DNA of 64,000 nucleotides from contig OZ255837.1 of assembly GCA_965277745.1 (NCBI GenBank), positions 2,232,001 through 2,296,000 on the forward strand, written 5' to 3'. A program made the position numbers and the translations under genes. This DNA is from G965277745 sp965277745 (GTDB taxonomy: Bacteria > Pseudomonadota > Gammaproteobacteria > Cardiobacteriales > Cardiobacteriaceae). Below are positions 1-10,319 of the stretch, in pieces; the stretch's first letter is position 1, and the number at the start of each line of letters is the position of its first letter. The notes beneath the pieces were generated by a model that was given only the letters and a program-made list of their open reading frames with translations, made no database searches and was not told where the DNA came from.

Positions 1-19
1 CCATCGTGAAGGGAATTCC

Positions 20-1021
20 ATGGCACTGTTGGACAATGCGCTCGGCGCCCTCGTTGACACCCGCTATCCCATCTGGCAGGCGCCTCTGCCGTTTTCCATT
101 TTTTCACCGACCACAAGCGGCAAGATCAGTGCTGCGGGCGGTATGGGAATCGTGCGCGTCGGCGAAGCCGACAATCGCACCACGTTCGCCAACGCCCTCG
201 ACCAATACGCCATCCACGACGCGCGACCGGGGGTGTGCTTTTCCCATCGCCTGCCCGAACACACGCAAGGCCGGACAGTCGACAGGGAACAGGCCCATCG
301 CTTCGGGGTGCGTGGCAAAGTGGCGGCGAGTGATGATTTTTTCTTGCTCCTCGATGTCGCGCTTGCAGCGAACCCGCGTGCGATCGGCTTTGCAAGCGGT
401 ATCCCGGAACGGGAGACGATCGCAGCGATCAAAGGGCGTAAAATCGCCACCTTCGCCATTTGCCACAACCTTCTCGAGGCCCTGGTGGCGACGGATTTCG
501 ACATCGATATTGTCGTTTTGCAGGGCAACGAGGCCGGCGGCGAACGCGCGGGATTCGACAACCGACTCTCCTTGCCGGTGCTGCCGGTTTCCTCCTTATT
601 GCAGGAAGTGCGCGGGCAGCTCGACCGGCCTTTGGTCGCATGGGGGGACTTCTCTCACGGCGCCGACGTCGTCGCCGCACTGATTGCCGGCGCCGAGGCG
701 GTGATGGTCGAACGTCCGTTGCTCAGTTGCCGCGAAAGCGGAATTGACGACCCCCTGCGCGAACAATTGCAACGGGCAACCGAATACGACAGTTCGATCA
801 GCAACGCCTATACCGCGCGCCCCATGCGTTATCTGCGCGCGGAGAAAAACTTGCCGGCCGCAGCTGGCAATGACAACCGAGAACAACTGGTCGCCGCGTA
901 TCTCGCCGAGCACCCGGAAGCGTTACCGCTGCCCGTCGCGCCAAGCCGATGCGCCGAAAGCGAGACCTTGAGCGAATGGTTCAAGACGCTCGAAACGCAA
1001 ATGCGCGAGTATCTCGGATAA
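20..1021 (+). CDS. Nitronate monooxygenase-like (2-nitropropane dioxygenase family) flavoprotein
   Basis: A 333-residue protein that looks like the FMN-binding TIM-barrel family of nitronate monooxygenases. The N-terminus has the usual 'PIWQAPL' strand, followed near residue 40 by the glycine-rich 'AAGGMGIVRVG'. Around residue 180, 'QGNEAGGERAG' matches the family's QGxEAGGHxG phosphate/flavin loop, and 'ALIAGAEAVMVERPLL' near residue 225 corresponds to the GAxGVxxGTRFL segment. The family oxidises nitronates, but many members have other or unknown substrates, so the substrate is left open. The start ATG follows a GAAGGG ribosome binding site at 8-13. The mnmC remnant begins six bases after the stop codon. 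Confidence 0.7.
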   Translation: MALLDNALGALVDTRYPIWQAPLPFSIFSPTTSGKISAAGGMGIVRVGEADNRTTFANALDQYAIHDARPGVCFSHRLPEHTQGRTVDREQAHRFGVRGKVAASDDFFLLLDVALAANPRAIGFASGIPERETIAAIKGRKIATFAICHNLLEALVATDFDIDIVVLQGNEAGGERAGFDNRLSLPVLPVSSLLQEVRGQLDRPLVAWGDFSHGADVVAALIAGAEAVMVERPLLSCRESGIDDPLREQLQRATEYDSSISNAYTARPMRYLRAEKNLPAAAGNDNREQLVAAYLAEHPEALPLPVAPSRCAESETLSEWFKTLETQMREYLG

Positions 1022-1026
1022 CGGTC

Positions 1027-1856
1027 GTGTCCTTGCTGGCGTATGCGGAAATCTTCTTCCACGAGGGGAATCCCGTTAACCGCCGTTTCAACGACATCTA
1101 CTACCATGCGGCGCAAGGGTTTGCCGAAAGCGACCATGTCTTCATTCACGGCAACCGGCTGCTCGAGCGTTTTCACGCGCTGTCCGACGGACAGGATTTC
1201 ACGATCGGTGAAATCGGTTTCGGCACCGGTCTTAACTTGCTCAACGCGAGCCGACACTTCCTCGACCTGGCGCCCGAACGCAGCCGTCTATATCTGATCA
1301 GTTGCGAAAAACACCCGATTCCGCTTACCCTTCTGCGCGCCATCCATCAGGACTGGCCACTGCTCGCGTGGCGCGACGCGCTATACCGGCAATATCCCGG
1401 CAACCATCGCGGCATTCACTTTCTGCGCCTGCATCCGCGAATCGACTTGCAGCTCCTGATGTGCGCGGCGGGCGCGGAAAAGCTCGCTGCATTCGCCGAA
1501 TTATTGGATTCTCGCTTTTTTCAGCAAAGAATCGCCGACAGCCGTCCTTCGGCATCCGTGCGGCAAGCCGCGACTACCTGCCGCTTTGCGGCCCGGTTCC
1601 GCGCGCGGAAAGCGTCACCATCCGCTACGCGCCGTGGCGTTTCGACGCCGGCAAGCCGATCCACGAGTCACTCGCGTTTCATCGCGGCCTATACCTGCAC
1701 ACCGGTCTCGGCTCGAAAGGCGCGCTCACCGCGTTTCTCGGTGCCAAACTGATCGCGGCGATGATCTCCGGCACCCCCCTGCCGATCCCCCGTTCACTAT
1801 TACCATATTTATTGCCGGGACGTTATCTTCTGCGCGCTATTCTCCGCAACCGTTGA
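1027..1856 (+). pseudogene. mnmC: mnmC remnant: both ends present, middle deleted and frameshifted
   Basis: MnmC is a bifunctional tRNA enzyme of roughly 660 residues that completes mnm5s2U at wobble position 34. Here a GTG start at 1027 opens the N-terminal methyltransferase domain, with 'RRFNDIYYH', 'FIHGN' and the SAM loop 'IGFGTGLN' all recognisable up to about 1480. The last part of the FAD-dependent oxidase domain is readable in a different frame from about 1545 to 1856, with 'GIRAASRDYLPLCGPVP' and 'TGLGSKGALTAF'. The rest of the methyltransferase domain and most of the oxidase domain (about 380 codons) are missing. The gene cannot make a working bifunctional enzyme. Confidence 0.85.
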
Positions 1857-1915
1857 GTGATGAACACGTAAACTGTTAGACTTGACCGCTTCATATACGA
1901 CATGGCATCACAACC

Positions 1916-4246
1916 ATGAATGAGTCCTTGAAAGAAGAAGCGCTGCGTTTTCACCGCCTGCCCACCGCAGGCAAGATTGCCGTCGTCGCGACAAAAAACC
2001 TCACCAACCAACGTGACCTTTCCCTCGCCTACTCTCCCGGGGTCGCCTATGCCTGCGAGGAAATCGTCAAGGATCCGCTACAGGCGGATTATTTGACCGC
2101 GCGCGCCAACCTGGTCGCGGTGATCTCGAATGGCACAGCCGTGCTCGGCCTCGGCGATATCGGCGCCTTGGCCAGCAAGCCGGTTATGGAAGGAAAGGGC
2201 GTGCTGTTCAAGAAATTCGCCGGCATAGACGTCTTCGATATCGAACTCAACGAAAGTGATCCCTACAAGCTGATCGACATCATCGCAAGTCTTGAGCCGA
2301 CTTTTGGCGGCATCAACCTCGAAGACATCAAGGCGCCGGAATGTTTCGCGATCGAACGGCGCCTGCGCGAACGGATGAACATCCCGGTATTCCACGACGA
2401 CCAACACGGTACCGCGATCATCGCTTCGGCCGCCTTGATCAACGCACTGCGCATCCAGAAAAAAGACATCGCCAAGGTCAAAGTGGTCGCCTCCGGCGCC
2501 GGTGCGGCGGGGATGGCCTGTCTGGACATGTTCATCACCCTCGGCGTCGCCCGCGAGAACATCATCGTTTGTGATTCCAAAGGGCCGATCCACACGGGTC
2601 GAGAAGGCCGCTTGGACGGGCGTAAAGCGGAATTCATCAGCACCACCGCGGCGCGAACGCTTGCCGAGGCGATACGCGACGCCGATGTGTTTCTCGGCGT
2701 GTCCAAAGCCGGACTGGTCAGCCAGGAGATGGTCAAAACCCTAGCGGAAAAACCGTTGATTCTGGCGCTTGCCAACCCGACGCCGGAAATCATGCCGGAT
2801 GCTGTACTCGCCGTACGTGAGGACGCCATCATCGCGACCGGTCGCTCGGATTTTCCCAATCAGGTCAACAACGTCCTGTGCTTTCCCTATCTCTTTCGCG
2901 GCGCCCTCGACGTCGGCGCGACGACGATCAATGAGGCCATGCAGATGGCGGCAGTTTATGCGCTCGCCGATCTGGCGAAATCGCCGGCCGGCGAGGAAGT
3001 GATCGCCGCTTACGGTGGTAAGCGTCTGGTCTATGGTCCGCAGTACGTGATTCCGAAACCGTTCGATCCGCGTCTTATCTCGACCGTTCCTGTCGCGGTC
3101 GCCGAAGCGGCGATCAAGTCAGGCGTGGCACGCCGTCCGATCGCGAATATCGAGGCGTATACCGCGAGTCTTAAGAGCTTGTTCAACCGCAGCGGCTTCG
3201 TAATGAAACCGATCCTCGACCAGGCGCGGGCAAAGCCGCTTAAAGTGGCATTTGCCGAAGGCGAGGAACTGCGCGTTTTGCGCGCGGTACTGGCTGCGCT
3301 AGAAGAAGGAATTTGCAAGCCACTGGTGATTGGAAGACGCAAACGGATTGTCGAAAAAATCGAGAAAAACCACCTGCCGCTCACCCCCGATGAAGATTTC
3401 GAGCTCATCGAGCCGATGAACAATCCTCATTATGAGGAATGCCATAGAAAATACCACGCAATCCGCGCGCGAGACGGGATCGACCCTTTGGAAGCGAAAA
3501 ACCACATGAACACGCGTCCGACGGTGCTCGCCGCGATGCTGGTGCGTCTGGGCTACGCCGACACGATGATTTGCGGCACGACCGGACGTTACGACCGCCA
3601 TCTGCGCCGGGTCTTACAGATTTTCAAGACCCAGGAAGGCATGGAAAAACCGGCGGCGATGAACATGATCATCACCACAAAGGGTACTTGTTGCATTGCC
3701 GATACGCATATCCAGCGCAAACCGGACGCGAACGCGCTCAACGAGATCACGATCCAGGCCGCAAACACCATGTCCCGCTTCGGAATCAAGCCGAAAATCG
3801 CCCTTGTGTCGCGTTCGAGCTTCGGTGAATGCAGCGATCTACGCAGCTCGCGGGTCATGCGCGCAGCGCTTGCGATGATCAGGGAACGGATGCCTGCACT
3901 GGAAGTGGAAGGGGAAATGCAGTCGGACGCCGCGCTGGCCGCGGAAGTCCGCAAGCAAATTTTCCCCGACAATTGTCTCGAAGGGGCCGCCAACCTGCTG
4001 ATCATGCCGGATATCGATTCGGCGAACATCGCCTACAATTTGATGAAAGTCTGGGCGGACGGTAATGTGGTCGGCCCGATTCTCCTCGGCCTGCGCCATC
4101 CCGCGCAAATCATGACAAAAGTGGCGACCACCCGGCGAATCCTCAATATGACCGCAGTGGCCGTTGTCGAGGCACAAGCTTATGATGAACCTCCAAACGG
4201 AGGAATGAAAAATGATAAGCCAAATGACCGACAGTCCGATGGATGA
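1916..4246 (+). CDS. maeB: NADP-dependent malic enzyme, MaeB type
   Basis: The 776-residue protein converts malate to pyruvate, CO2 and NADPH. The N-terminal malic domain carries 'SLAYSPGVA' and 'FHDDQHGTA', and a dinucleotide-binding loop is seen in 'VASGAGAAGMA'. From about residue 430 to the end it has the phosphotransacetylase-like domain typical of MaeB, where it usually serves acetyl-CoA regulation rather than catalysis. Length agrees with the family (about 760). The start ATG has little Shine-Dalgarno sequence upstream, but the next residues align with the family N-terminus. Its 3' end overlaps the start of pepN by 35 bases. Confidence 0.93.
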   Translation: MNESLKEEALRFHRLPTAGKIAVVATKNLTNQRDLSLAYSPGVAYACEEIVKDPLQADYLTARANLVAVISNGTAVLGLGDIGALASKPVMEGKGVLFKKFAGIDVFDIELNESDPYKLIDIIASLEPTFGGINLEDIKAPECFAIERRLRERMNIPVFHDDQHGTAIIASAALINALRIQKKDIAKVKVVASGAGAAGMACLDMFITLGVARENIIVCDSKGPIHTGREGRLDGRKAEFISTTAARTLAEAIRDADVFLGVSKAGLVSQEMVKTLAEKPLILALANPTPEIMPDAVLAVREDAIIATGRSDFPNQVNNVLCFPYLFRGALDVGATTINEAMQMAAVYALADLAKSPAGEEVIAAYGGKRLVYGPQYVIPKPFDPRLISTVPVAVAEAAIKSGVARRPIANIEAYTASLKSLFNRSGFVMKPILDQARAKPLKVAFAEGEELRVLRAVLAALEEGICKPLVIGRRKRIVEKIEKNHLPLTPDEDFELIEPMNNPHYEECHRKYHAIRARDGIDPLEAKNHMNTRPTVLAAMLVRLGYADTMICGTTGRYDRHLRRVLQIFKTQEGMEKPAAMNMIITTKGTCCIADTHIQRKPDANALNEITIQAANTMSRFGIKPKIALVSRSSFGECSDLRSSRVMRAALAMIRERMPALEVEGEMQSDAALAAEVRKQIFPDNCLEGAANLLIMPDIDSANIAYNLMKVWADGNVVGPILLGLRHPAQIMTKVATTRRILNMTAVAVVEAQAYDEPPNGGMKNDKPNDRQSDG

Positions 4247-6875
4247 GAAACTTTCCGTTACGCGTCTTGGCGATTATCGTGCTGCTGATTTCAAGATACG
4301 GCATCATGAACTGCATTTCGCGTTACGAAAAGAGCGCGTGGTGCTCACTCACCGCCAAGAAATTCACCGCCGTCAGGTGGAAAACGGTGAGAAGGGTAAG
4401 GCAGGGAAAGCGCTCGTATTGAACGGCGAAAAGCTGCGTCTCGAAAAAATTTTCCTCGACGGCCGGGGGCTGGATGAAAGCGCCTATAGTTACGAGAACG
4501 ATCTGCTCACCCTACATGACCCGCCAAAGCACTTCACCTTGACGACCCAAGTACTCCTCTATCCGGACGAAAATCTCGCCCTTTCCGGGCTGTATCGTTC
4601 GAACGGCATCTACTGCACGCAATGCGAGGCCGAAGGCTTCCGCCGCATTTCGTTTACTCTCGACCGTCCCGACGTGCTCGCCACCTATCGCGTGCGCATC
4701 GAGGGCGACAAGGCGACCAATCCGGTCCTGCTCTCCAACGGCAACCTTGAAGCCCACGGCGAACTGCCCGGCGCCCGTCATTACACGCAATGGTACGATC
4801 CGCATCCCAAACCGAGTTATCTGTTCGCACTCGTCGCCGGCGAGCTCTCGATGCGCAGCAAACGGATCGTCACCCCGCGCGGCAAGGAAGTCGAACTCTG
4901 TTTCTATGCCGAAAAGGCGTTCATCGGGCAGATCGATTACGCGATGCAGGCACTTATCGACGCCTTCGTCTGGGAGGAAAAACGCTTCCATCTCTCCTAC
5001 GACCTGAAGCGCTTCAACGTGGTCGCGATCGGCGACTTCAACATGGGGGCGATGGAAAACAAGTCGCTCAATATCTTCAACACCCGATACGTGCTCGCCA
5101 GTCCTGATACCGCAAGCGACCAGGATTTTCACGACGTGCAATCGGTGATCGGTCACGAATATTTCCACAACTGGACAGGCAACCGGATTACCTGCCGCGA
5201 CTGGTTTCAACTGAGCCTCAAGGAAGGCCTGACCGTGTTTCGAGATCAGGAATTTTCCGCCGACATGAACGAACGCGATATCGAACGGATCGCCGATGTG
5301 AACGCCTTGCGCCGAGTCCAGTTCGCCGAAGACGCGGGCCCGCTGCGTCATCCGGTGCAACCGCAGGAATATGCCGCCATCGACAATTTCTATACCGCCA
5401 CCGTCTACGATAAAGGCGCAGAAATCATCCGTATGTATCACACCCTGATCGGTGAAGAAACCTTCCAGAAAGGCATGCGACTTTACACCGAGCGCCACGA
5501 CGGACAGGCGGTACGCATCGAAGAATTCGCCCAATGCATGGAGGAAGTCTCCGCTTACCCGTTCACCGGTCCTTTTTTCTCCTGGTACACTACCGCCGGC
5601 ACACCGAAAGTCACTTTCCGCTCTACCTACGACCGGCAAAAGCAAACGTTTACCCTCATCGCCCATCAGGATCTCGACGCGGTCGAACCGCGGCGGGTTC
5701 TGGTCATCCCCATCCGCTTTTCGTTGCTTGAGCGCAATGGCGGGCAACACCGCTTCGCCGACGGCACGACAAGCGCACTACTCGTGCTTGATCGCGAACG
5801 CGCGAGCTGGACATATGAAAACGTCGGGGACAATCCGATTCCAGTTTTGATGCAGGGCTTTTCCGCACCGGTTTATTACCACTACGACTACAGCAACGCC
5901 GAACTGGCGGTGATCGTACAGCGGGCGACGGACGGCTTCGCTCGCTTCGAAGCGACGCAGATGCGTTTACGGCGCTTGCTTGCTGCGGCGCTGAAAAATC
6001 TGCCGGCGTTGCCTTCTCATTTCAACGAAATGGCCGAGCTGATGCAAACCGTGCTCGCCGAGGAGAAACGCACGCCCCGGGAAAAAGCGCTGCTGCTCGA
6101 AATACCGCCGCTTGCGGCGTTTCTGCCGCATCTTGAGGCCCCGTTAGCAATAGACGAGGCGATCGCCGCCCATGAGCGAATCACGCATGGTATCGCTTGC
6201 AGACTAAGCCATGCGTGGTGCGAGTATCTCGCCAACGACAGGGAAAAAACCGAGCCTCGCTACAGCGTTCGCGATGCCGGAATCCGTGCGCTGCGCGCAG
6301 TGGCGATGAAATCACTGGGCGGATTCGCGGACGAAACATTGCGTGAACGTCTTTACCGTGCCTACCATGACGCAAGCTGCATGAGCGAACGATTGAACGC
6401 GCTCGAGGCGCTCAACCGACGCGCCGACAGTTATCGCGACCGCGTGCTCGAAGCGTTTTACGCGCGTTTCGCCGCAAAACCGCTCGTGATCGACAAATGG
6501 TTTTCTCTCCAGGCGCGGGGCGTCGAGGAAGATGGCCTTGAACGGATCCGTGCGCTCGCCGAACACGAGGCGTTTTCAAGACGCAATCCCAATCGTTTTC
6601 GGGCGCTGATCGCGACTCTGATTCACGCCAATCCGCGAGTTTTCCATCGCGCCGACGGGGCGGGATACCGCTTCGTCATCGCCGAAATCCGCCGTATTGT
6701 GCTTGAAAATCCGCAGCTTACGGCCCGCTTGCTTGGCGGCTTCGAAAGCGTCGCGCGGCTTGACACGGCGCGCAAAGCTTGCATGAAGCGCGAACTCAAG
6801 CCGTTGCTGGCCATAGAAGAGCTTGGCCTGGAGGTCCGGGAAATGATCGAACGGATCCTCCGCGGGATCGAATGA
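4212..6875 (+). CDS. pepN: Aminopeptidase N (M1 family)
   Basis: An 887-residue zinc metallo-aminopeptidase that removes N-terminal residues from peptides in the cytoplasm. It shows the M1 exopeptidase signature 'GAMEN' (about residue 280) and the zinc site 'HEYFHNW' with a second glutamate in 'LKEGLTVFRDQEF'. Size and the C-terminal helical domain match E. coli PepN. The first ATG lies inside maeB; in-frame ATGs at 4224 and 4239 are possible alternative starts. The stop overlaps the relA start (ATGA), so maeB, pepN and relA are probably co-transcribed. Confidence 0.95.
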   Translation: MISQMTDSPMDEKLSVTRLGDYRAADFKIRHHELHFALRKERVVLTHRQEIHRRQVENGEKGKAGKALVLNGEKLRLEKIFLDGRGLDESAYSYENDLLTLHDPPKHFTLTTQVLLYPDENLALSGLYRSNGIYCTQCEAEGFRRISFTLDRPDVLATYRVRIEGDKATNPVLLSNGNLEAHGELPGARHYTQWYDPHPKPSYLFALVAGELSMRSKRIVTPRGKEVELCFYAEKAFIGQIDYAMQALIDAFVWEEKRFHLSYDLKRFNVVAIGDFNMGAMENKSLNIFNTRYVLASPDTASDQDFHDVQSVIGHEYFHNWTGNRITCRDWFQLSLKEGLTVFRDQEFSADMNERDIERIADVNALRRVQFAEDAGPLRHPVQPQEYAAIDNFYTATVYDKGAEIIRMYHTLIGEETFQKGMRLYTERHDGQAVRIEEFAQCMEEVSAYPFTGPFFSWYTTAGTPKVTFRSTYDRQKQTFTLIAHQDLDAVEPRRVLVIPIRFSLLERNGGQHRFADGTTSALLVLDRERASWTYENVGDNPIPVLMQGFSAPVYYHYDYSNAELAVIVQRATDGFARFEATQMRLRRLLAAALKNLPALPSHFNEMAELMQTVLAEEKRTPREKALLLEIPPLAAFLPHLEAPLAIDEAIAAHERITHGIACRLSHAWCEYLANDREKTEPRYSVRDAGIRALRAVAMKSLGGFADETLRERLYRAYHDASCMSERLNALEALNRRADSYRDRVLEAFYARFAAKPLVIDKWFSLQARGVEEDGLERIRALAEHEAFSRRNPNRFRALIATLIHANPRVFHRADGAGYRFVIAEIRRIVLENPQLTARLLGGFESVARLDTARKACMKRELKPLLAIEELGLEVREMIERILRGIE

Positions 6876-9028
6876 TGGCGAGCGAACGCGCGGCCTGGCT
6901 ACCGGGGCAGGATATCTATCCGGATACCGAAGCGCGTGCACGGATCGAGCGCGCCTATGATCTCGCGTTTACCGCTAAAAGCGGCGCCCCGATTCTAGGT
7001 ACCCGTATGCTATGCGATTTGCTGGTATCGCTGCGCAGCGACGCGACTCTTGTCGCGACCGGGCTGCTTCTCTGGCCGTATCGTCAGGGGCGTCTCGATT
7101 CCGCCGTCCTTGCCGAACGCTGCGGTAAGACGGTGCTGTCCTTGCTCGAAGGGGTAGCCTCCCTGAATCTGATCGACCATCTCCATGAACGCGAAAACAA
7201 CGATCTCGAACAACTACGCAAGATGCTCCTCGCGATGGCTCGCGACATGCGCGCGGTGGTACTCAAGCTGGCGTTACAAGTCGTGGTAATGCGCCGCATC
7301 ATGACTCTTCCGCCTGAAGAACGCCAGCGTCTGGCCTTGCAAAGCCGCGACCTTTTCGCGCCACTGGCCAACCGGATGGGCATCGCCCAACTCAAATGCG
7401 AACTCGAAGACAGCGCCCTGCACATTCTCGAGCCGGACATCTATCAGGAAATCGCCACCGCACTCGAAGAAAAAAAGGCCGATCGCGAGCGCTACATCGA
7501 ACGGATCATCAGCGAGCTAGAGCACACATTGCAAAAAGCCGATATCGCGGTGTTGCGCATCTACGGTCGAGTCAAACACATCAACAGCATCTATCTCAAG
7601 ATGAAACGTAAACACCTGCGTTTCGAACAGGTCAACGACATCCGCGCGGTGCGCGTGGAAGTACAGACCAAGGAACAGTGTTATCAGGTGCTCAGCGCCG
7701 TCACTTCCCTGTGGCGGCCGGTGGCGGAAGAATTCGATGACTATATCACGCATCCGAAGGAGAACGGCTATCAATCCCTGCACAGCACGCTGATCGGCCC
7801 GCAGGGGCGCAGATTGGAAATCCAGATCCGCACCCGCGCGATGCACGAACACGCCGAACTTGGGATGGCCGCACACTGGAAGTACAAGGAAAAAGCGCTA
7901 CACCATTCACGCCGATTCGGACAGCAAATCGAATGGTTGCGCCGCATGCTCCAGGGCAGCGGAGATCTTGGCCGCGGCGATGTGATTTTCGATCAGTTTC
8001 GCAACGAGGCCTTTCGTGACCGTGTTTACGCGCTCACACCTCAGGGCATGGTGGTGGACCTGCCGGAAGGCGCCACACCGCTCGATTTCGCTTATCACGT
8101 GCACACCCAGCTCGGACACCGCTGCAAGGGCGCGAAGATCAACGGTCATATGGTGCCCCTGACCCGTGTGTTGAAAAATGCGGATACGGTAGAAATTCTC
8201 ACCCATAAAAAAGCGCAACCGAGCCTCGATTGGCTCTGTGATCACCTCGGTTATCTGCAAAGCGCGCGCGCGAAAGCGAAAGTGCGCAGCTATTTCAAAA
8301 AGCAGGAGAAAGAAAAAAGCGTCGAATTGGGCCGCAACATGTTCACCCACGAACTGCGCCGTCTCGGTATCGAAGCAAAAGGTGAAGATCTGCGCGAACT
8401 GGCGAAACACTTCAATGTCTGCGCCACAGACGATCTCTATGCGCGTATCGGTTTTGGCGATCTTGGCGTGCTAACTGTCGTCCACGAGTTGACCGCGCAC
8501 CAGGAAAGCTGTCGGCAGGTGGAAAAACCGTCGCTAGACGAGCGTCTCGCGCGGATTCCGGTGCGTGCCTCCAAGCACCGGAAAGGACAGCATGTCGACA
8601 TCGACGGCGTCGACGACCTGATGATCAATTTCGCGACCTGCTGTCATCCAGTGCCCTCTTGCGCGATCACCGGTTTCATCACCCGGGGGCGCGGCATCAA
8701 CATTCACCGCAGCGATTGCCCGAATCTTGTCCATCTCGGCAAACAGCATCCCCTGCGCATCGTCAAGGTGCGCTGGAATCATAACAACGAAGGGCAGTAT
8801 GCGATGGATATCGCTATTCTCGCCTATGACCGCCCGCACGTGCTGCGTGACATGACCCAGATTCTTGCCAACGAACGTGTCTCTATTCTCGGTGTTGCCA
8901 TGGAACACAACGATCGCGAACAACTCGAAGGCAAGTTTACCGTCGAAGTCTCCGACATGGGGCAGCTTTCGCGGGTGATCGACCGCCTCGGACAGATCAA
9001 AGACGTCTCCGAAGTGCATCGTCTCTGA
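6872..9028 (+). CDS. relA: GTP pyrophosphokinase RelA
   Basis: A 718-residue ribosome-associated (p)ppGpp synthetase of the stringent response. The N-terminal region corresponds to the HD hydrolase domain, but the catalytic HDxxED is replaced ('ATGLLLWPY'), as in RelA and unlike SpoT. The synthetase domain follows ('YGRVKHINSIYLKM', 'HPKENGYQSLH', 'IQIRTRAMHEHAE'), then a TGS domain ('VYALTPQGMVVDLPEG'), a cysteine-containing region ('CCHPVPSC') and a C-terminal ACT domain. The ATG at 6872 overlaps the pepN stop and is preferred over an in-frame upstream start inside pepN. Confidence 0.93.
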   Translation: MMASERAAWLPGQDIYPDTEARARIERAYDLAFTAKSGAPILGTRMLCDLLVSLRSDATLVATGLLLWPYRQGRLDSAVLAERCGKTVLSLLEGVASLNLIDHLHERENNDLEQLRKMLLAMARDMRAVVLKLALQVVVMRRIMTLPPEERQRLALQSRDLFAPLANRMGIAQLKCELEDSALHILEPDIYQEIATALEEKKADRERYIERIISELEHTLQKADIAVLRIYGRVKHINSIYLKMKRKHLRFEQVNDIRAVRVEVQTKEQCYQVLSAVTSLWRPVAEEFDDYITHPKENGYQSLHSTLIGPQGRRLEIQIRTRAMHEHAELGMAAHWKYKEKALHHSRRFGQQIEWLRRMLQGSGDLGRGDVIFDQFRNEAFRDRVYALTPQGMVVDLPEGATPLDFAYHVHTQLGHRCKGAKINGHMVPLTRVLKNADTVEILTHKKAQPSLDWLCDHLGYLQSARAKAKVRSYFKKQEKEKSVELGRNMFTHELRRLGIEAKGEDLRELAKHFNVCATDDLYARIGFGDLGVLTVVHELTAHQESCRQVEKPSLDERLARIPVRASKHRKGQHVDIDGVDDLMINFATCCHPVPSCAITGFITRGRGINIHRSDCPNLVHLGKQHPLRIVKVRWNHNNEGQYAMDIAILAYDRPHVLRDMTQILANERVSILGVAMEHNDREQLEGKFTVEVSDMGQLSRVIDRLGQIKDVSEVHRL

Positions 9029-9055
9029 AGGCCGGAGCACGACTTGCCGCCGCGA

Positions 9056-9874
9056 TCATTTCTGGCAATTCGGGCAATACACGCTGTGACGTCCGCCGAT
9101 AAGGCAATGATCGAGGCGCTCGCCGCAACACGGACAAGACTCGCCGGCTTTTCCGTATACCTTGAGCGTCTGTTGGAAATAACCACCATTGCCTCGCGGG
9201 TTGACAAAATCACGCAACGTCGTGCCGCCGAGGGCAATCGCGCGTTGTAACACCGCCTTGACGTCGCTGGCAAGCCTGCGATAACGCGCGCGACTGACAA
9301 GGCCCGCCGCCGTGCCAGGGCGTATGCCGCTCAAAAACAGCGCTTCGCTAGCGTAGATATTGCCGATACCGGCGACCGTTTCCTGACGCATCAGAAAGGC
9401 TTTCACGGCGATTTTGCGTCCGCGGCTACGACGGTAGAGGAGATCCCCGTCGAATGCCGCATCAAGCGGTTCCACGCCGAGATGTTCGAGAAGAGGATGG
9501 GGCGTTCGCGGATCGATAACGGAAAAATGCCCGAAACGGCGCGGATCGTGAAAACGCAATTCCCTTCCGTCATCAAGGGCAAGCAGGACGTGATCGTGCG
9601 TACGCGGAGGAAGATCGGCGCCATTTACACGCAGACTGCCACTCATGCCGAGATGAATCAACAGCGCCTGATCGCTCCGTTCACTTTCGATAATCAGATA
9701 TTTGGCGCGGCGGCGAACGGTAGTCAAGGTTCGCCCCGAAAGACGCTCGAGTGCGGCAATATCGAGCGGCTGGCGCAATTTTTCCGTGCGTACGCGCACA
9801 CGGCTGATACATTTGCCGCGAATCAGCGGCAACAGGCCGCGGCGCGTCGTTTCAACTTCCGGAAGTTCAGGCAT
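9056..9874 (-). CDS. mutM: Formamidopyrimidine-DNA glycosylase
   Basis: A 272-residue bifunctional glycosylase/AP lyase that excises 8-oxoguanine. The N-terminus 'MPELPEVETTRRGL' carries the catalytic Pro2 and Glu3. Helix-two-turn-helix residues are seen in 'GIGNIYASEALFLSGI', and the C-terminus is a four-cysteine zinc finger ('CPCCGERL...CPNC'). Length is standard. The start overlaps the end of the upstream gene by eight bases, so it may be expressed with the GldG-type pair. Confidence 0.95.
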   Translation of the reverse strand: MPELPEVETTRRGLLPLIRGKCISRVRVRTEKLRQPLDIAALERLSGRTLTTVRRRAKYLIIESERSDQALLIHLGMSGSLRVNGADLPPRTHDHVLLALDDGRELRFHDPRRFGHFSVIDPRTPHPLLEHLGVEPLDAAFDGDLLYRRSRGRKIAVKAFLMRQETVAGIGNIYASEALFLSGIRPGTAAGLVSRARYRRLASDVKAVLQRAIALGGTTLRDFVNPRGNGGYFQQTLKVYGKAGESCPCCGERLDHCLIGGRHSVYCPNCQK

Positions 9875-10319
9875 CGGATCCCTTCCAATAGACAGCGGGG
9901 AGAGTCAGGCGTGGTTTGAGCCGCTCGTCACACAGATAAGTTCTTTCGCCATGACGCAGGTAATGGGCGCGACTGTAGGCGTTGTGAGCGGCGAAAATCC
10001 AGTCGTCCGATCCATTCAAACGCAGGGTAATTGCCGAATTAAAAGCGCTTTTTGGCAAAACATCGCTGCGATACTCGGCAAAACAGCCCCTTTTGAAAAG
10101 CGCGAGCCAAGGGGCGAAAAGCGGCGCTGCTTCTCCGTCGATTCGCCACTGCCCGTCTCTCTTTGTCAGTCGCAGCGTCGTCTCGGCGCGGACGATGTCG
10201 ACGCGGGTGAGCGGACGCGGCAGCACGAGGCGCGGCGGGGCATGCGCGCTCTGCCAGCAAAGCGCGACGCCGGCGAAGACAAGCGCGAGCACCAGCCAGA
10301 GACACCAAAGCGTTTTCAC
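9867..10319 (-). CDS. Small membrane-anchored protein next to GldG-like protein (DUF4340-like position)
   Basis: A 150-residue protein with one N-terminal membrane segment ('WLVLALVFAGVALCW') and a short periplasmic domain including 'LTKRDGQWRIDGE'. The GTG start at 10319 overlaps the stop of the upstream GldG-like gene (GTGA). In gliding-type ABC transporter loci the gene after the GldG-like subunit is often a DUF4340 protein; this one has the same position and a similar layout but is shorter. No ABC ATPase or permease gene lies beside it in the window. Function unknown. Confidence 0.6.
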   Translation of the reverse strand: MKTLWCLWLVLALVFAGVALCWQSAHAPPRLVLPRPLTRVDIVRAETTLRLTKRDGQWRIDGEAAPLFAPWLALFKRGCFAEYRSDVLPKSAFNSAITLRLNGSDDWIFAAHNAYSRAHYLRHGERTYLCDERLKPRLTLPAVYWKGSDA

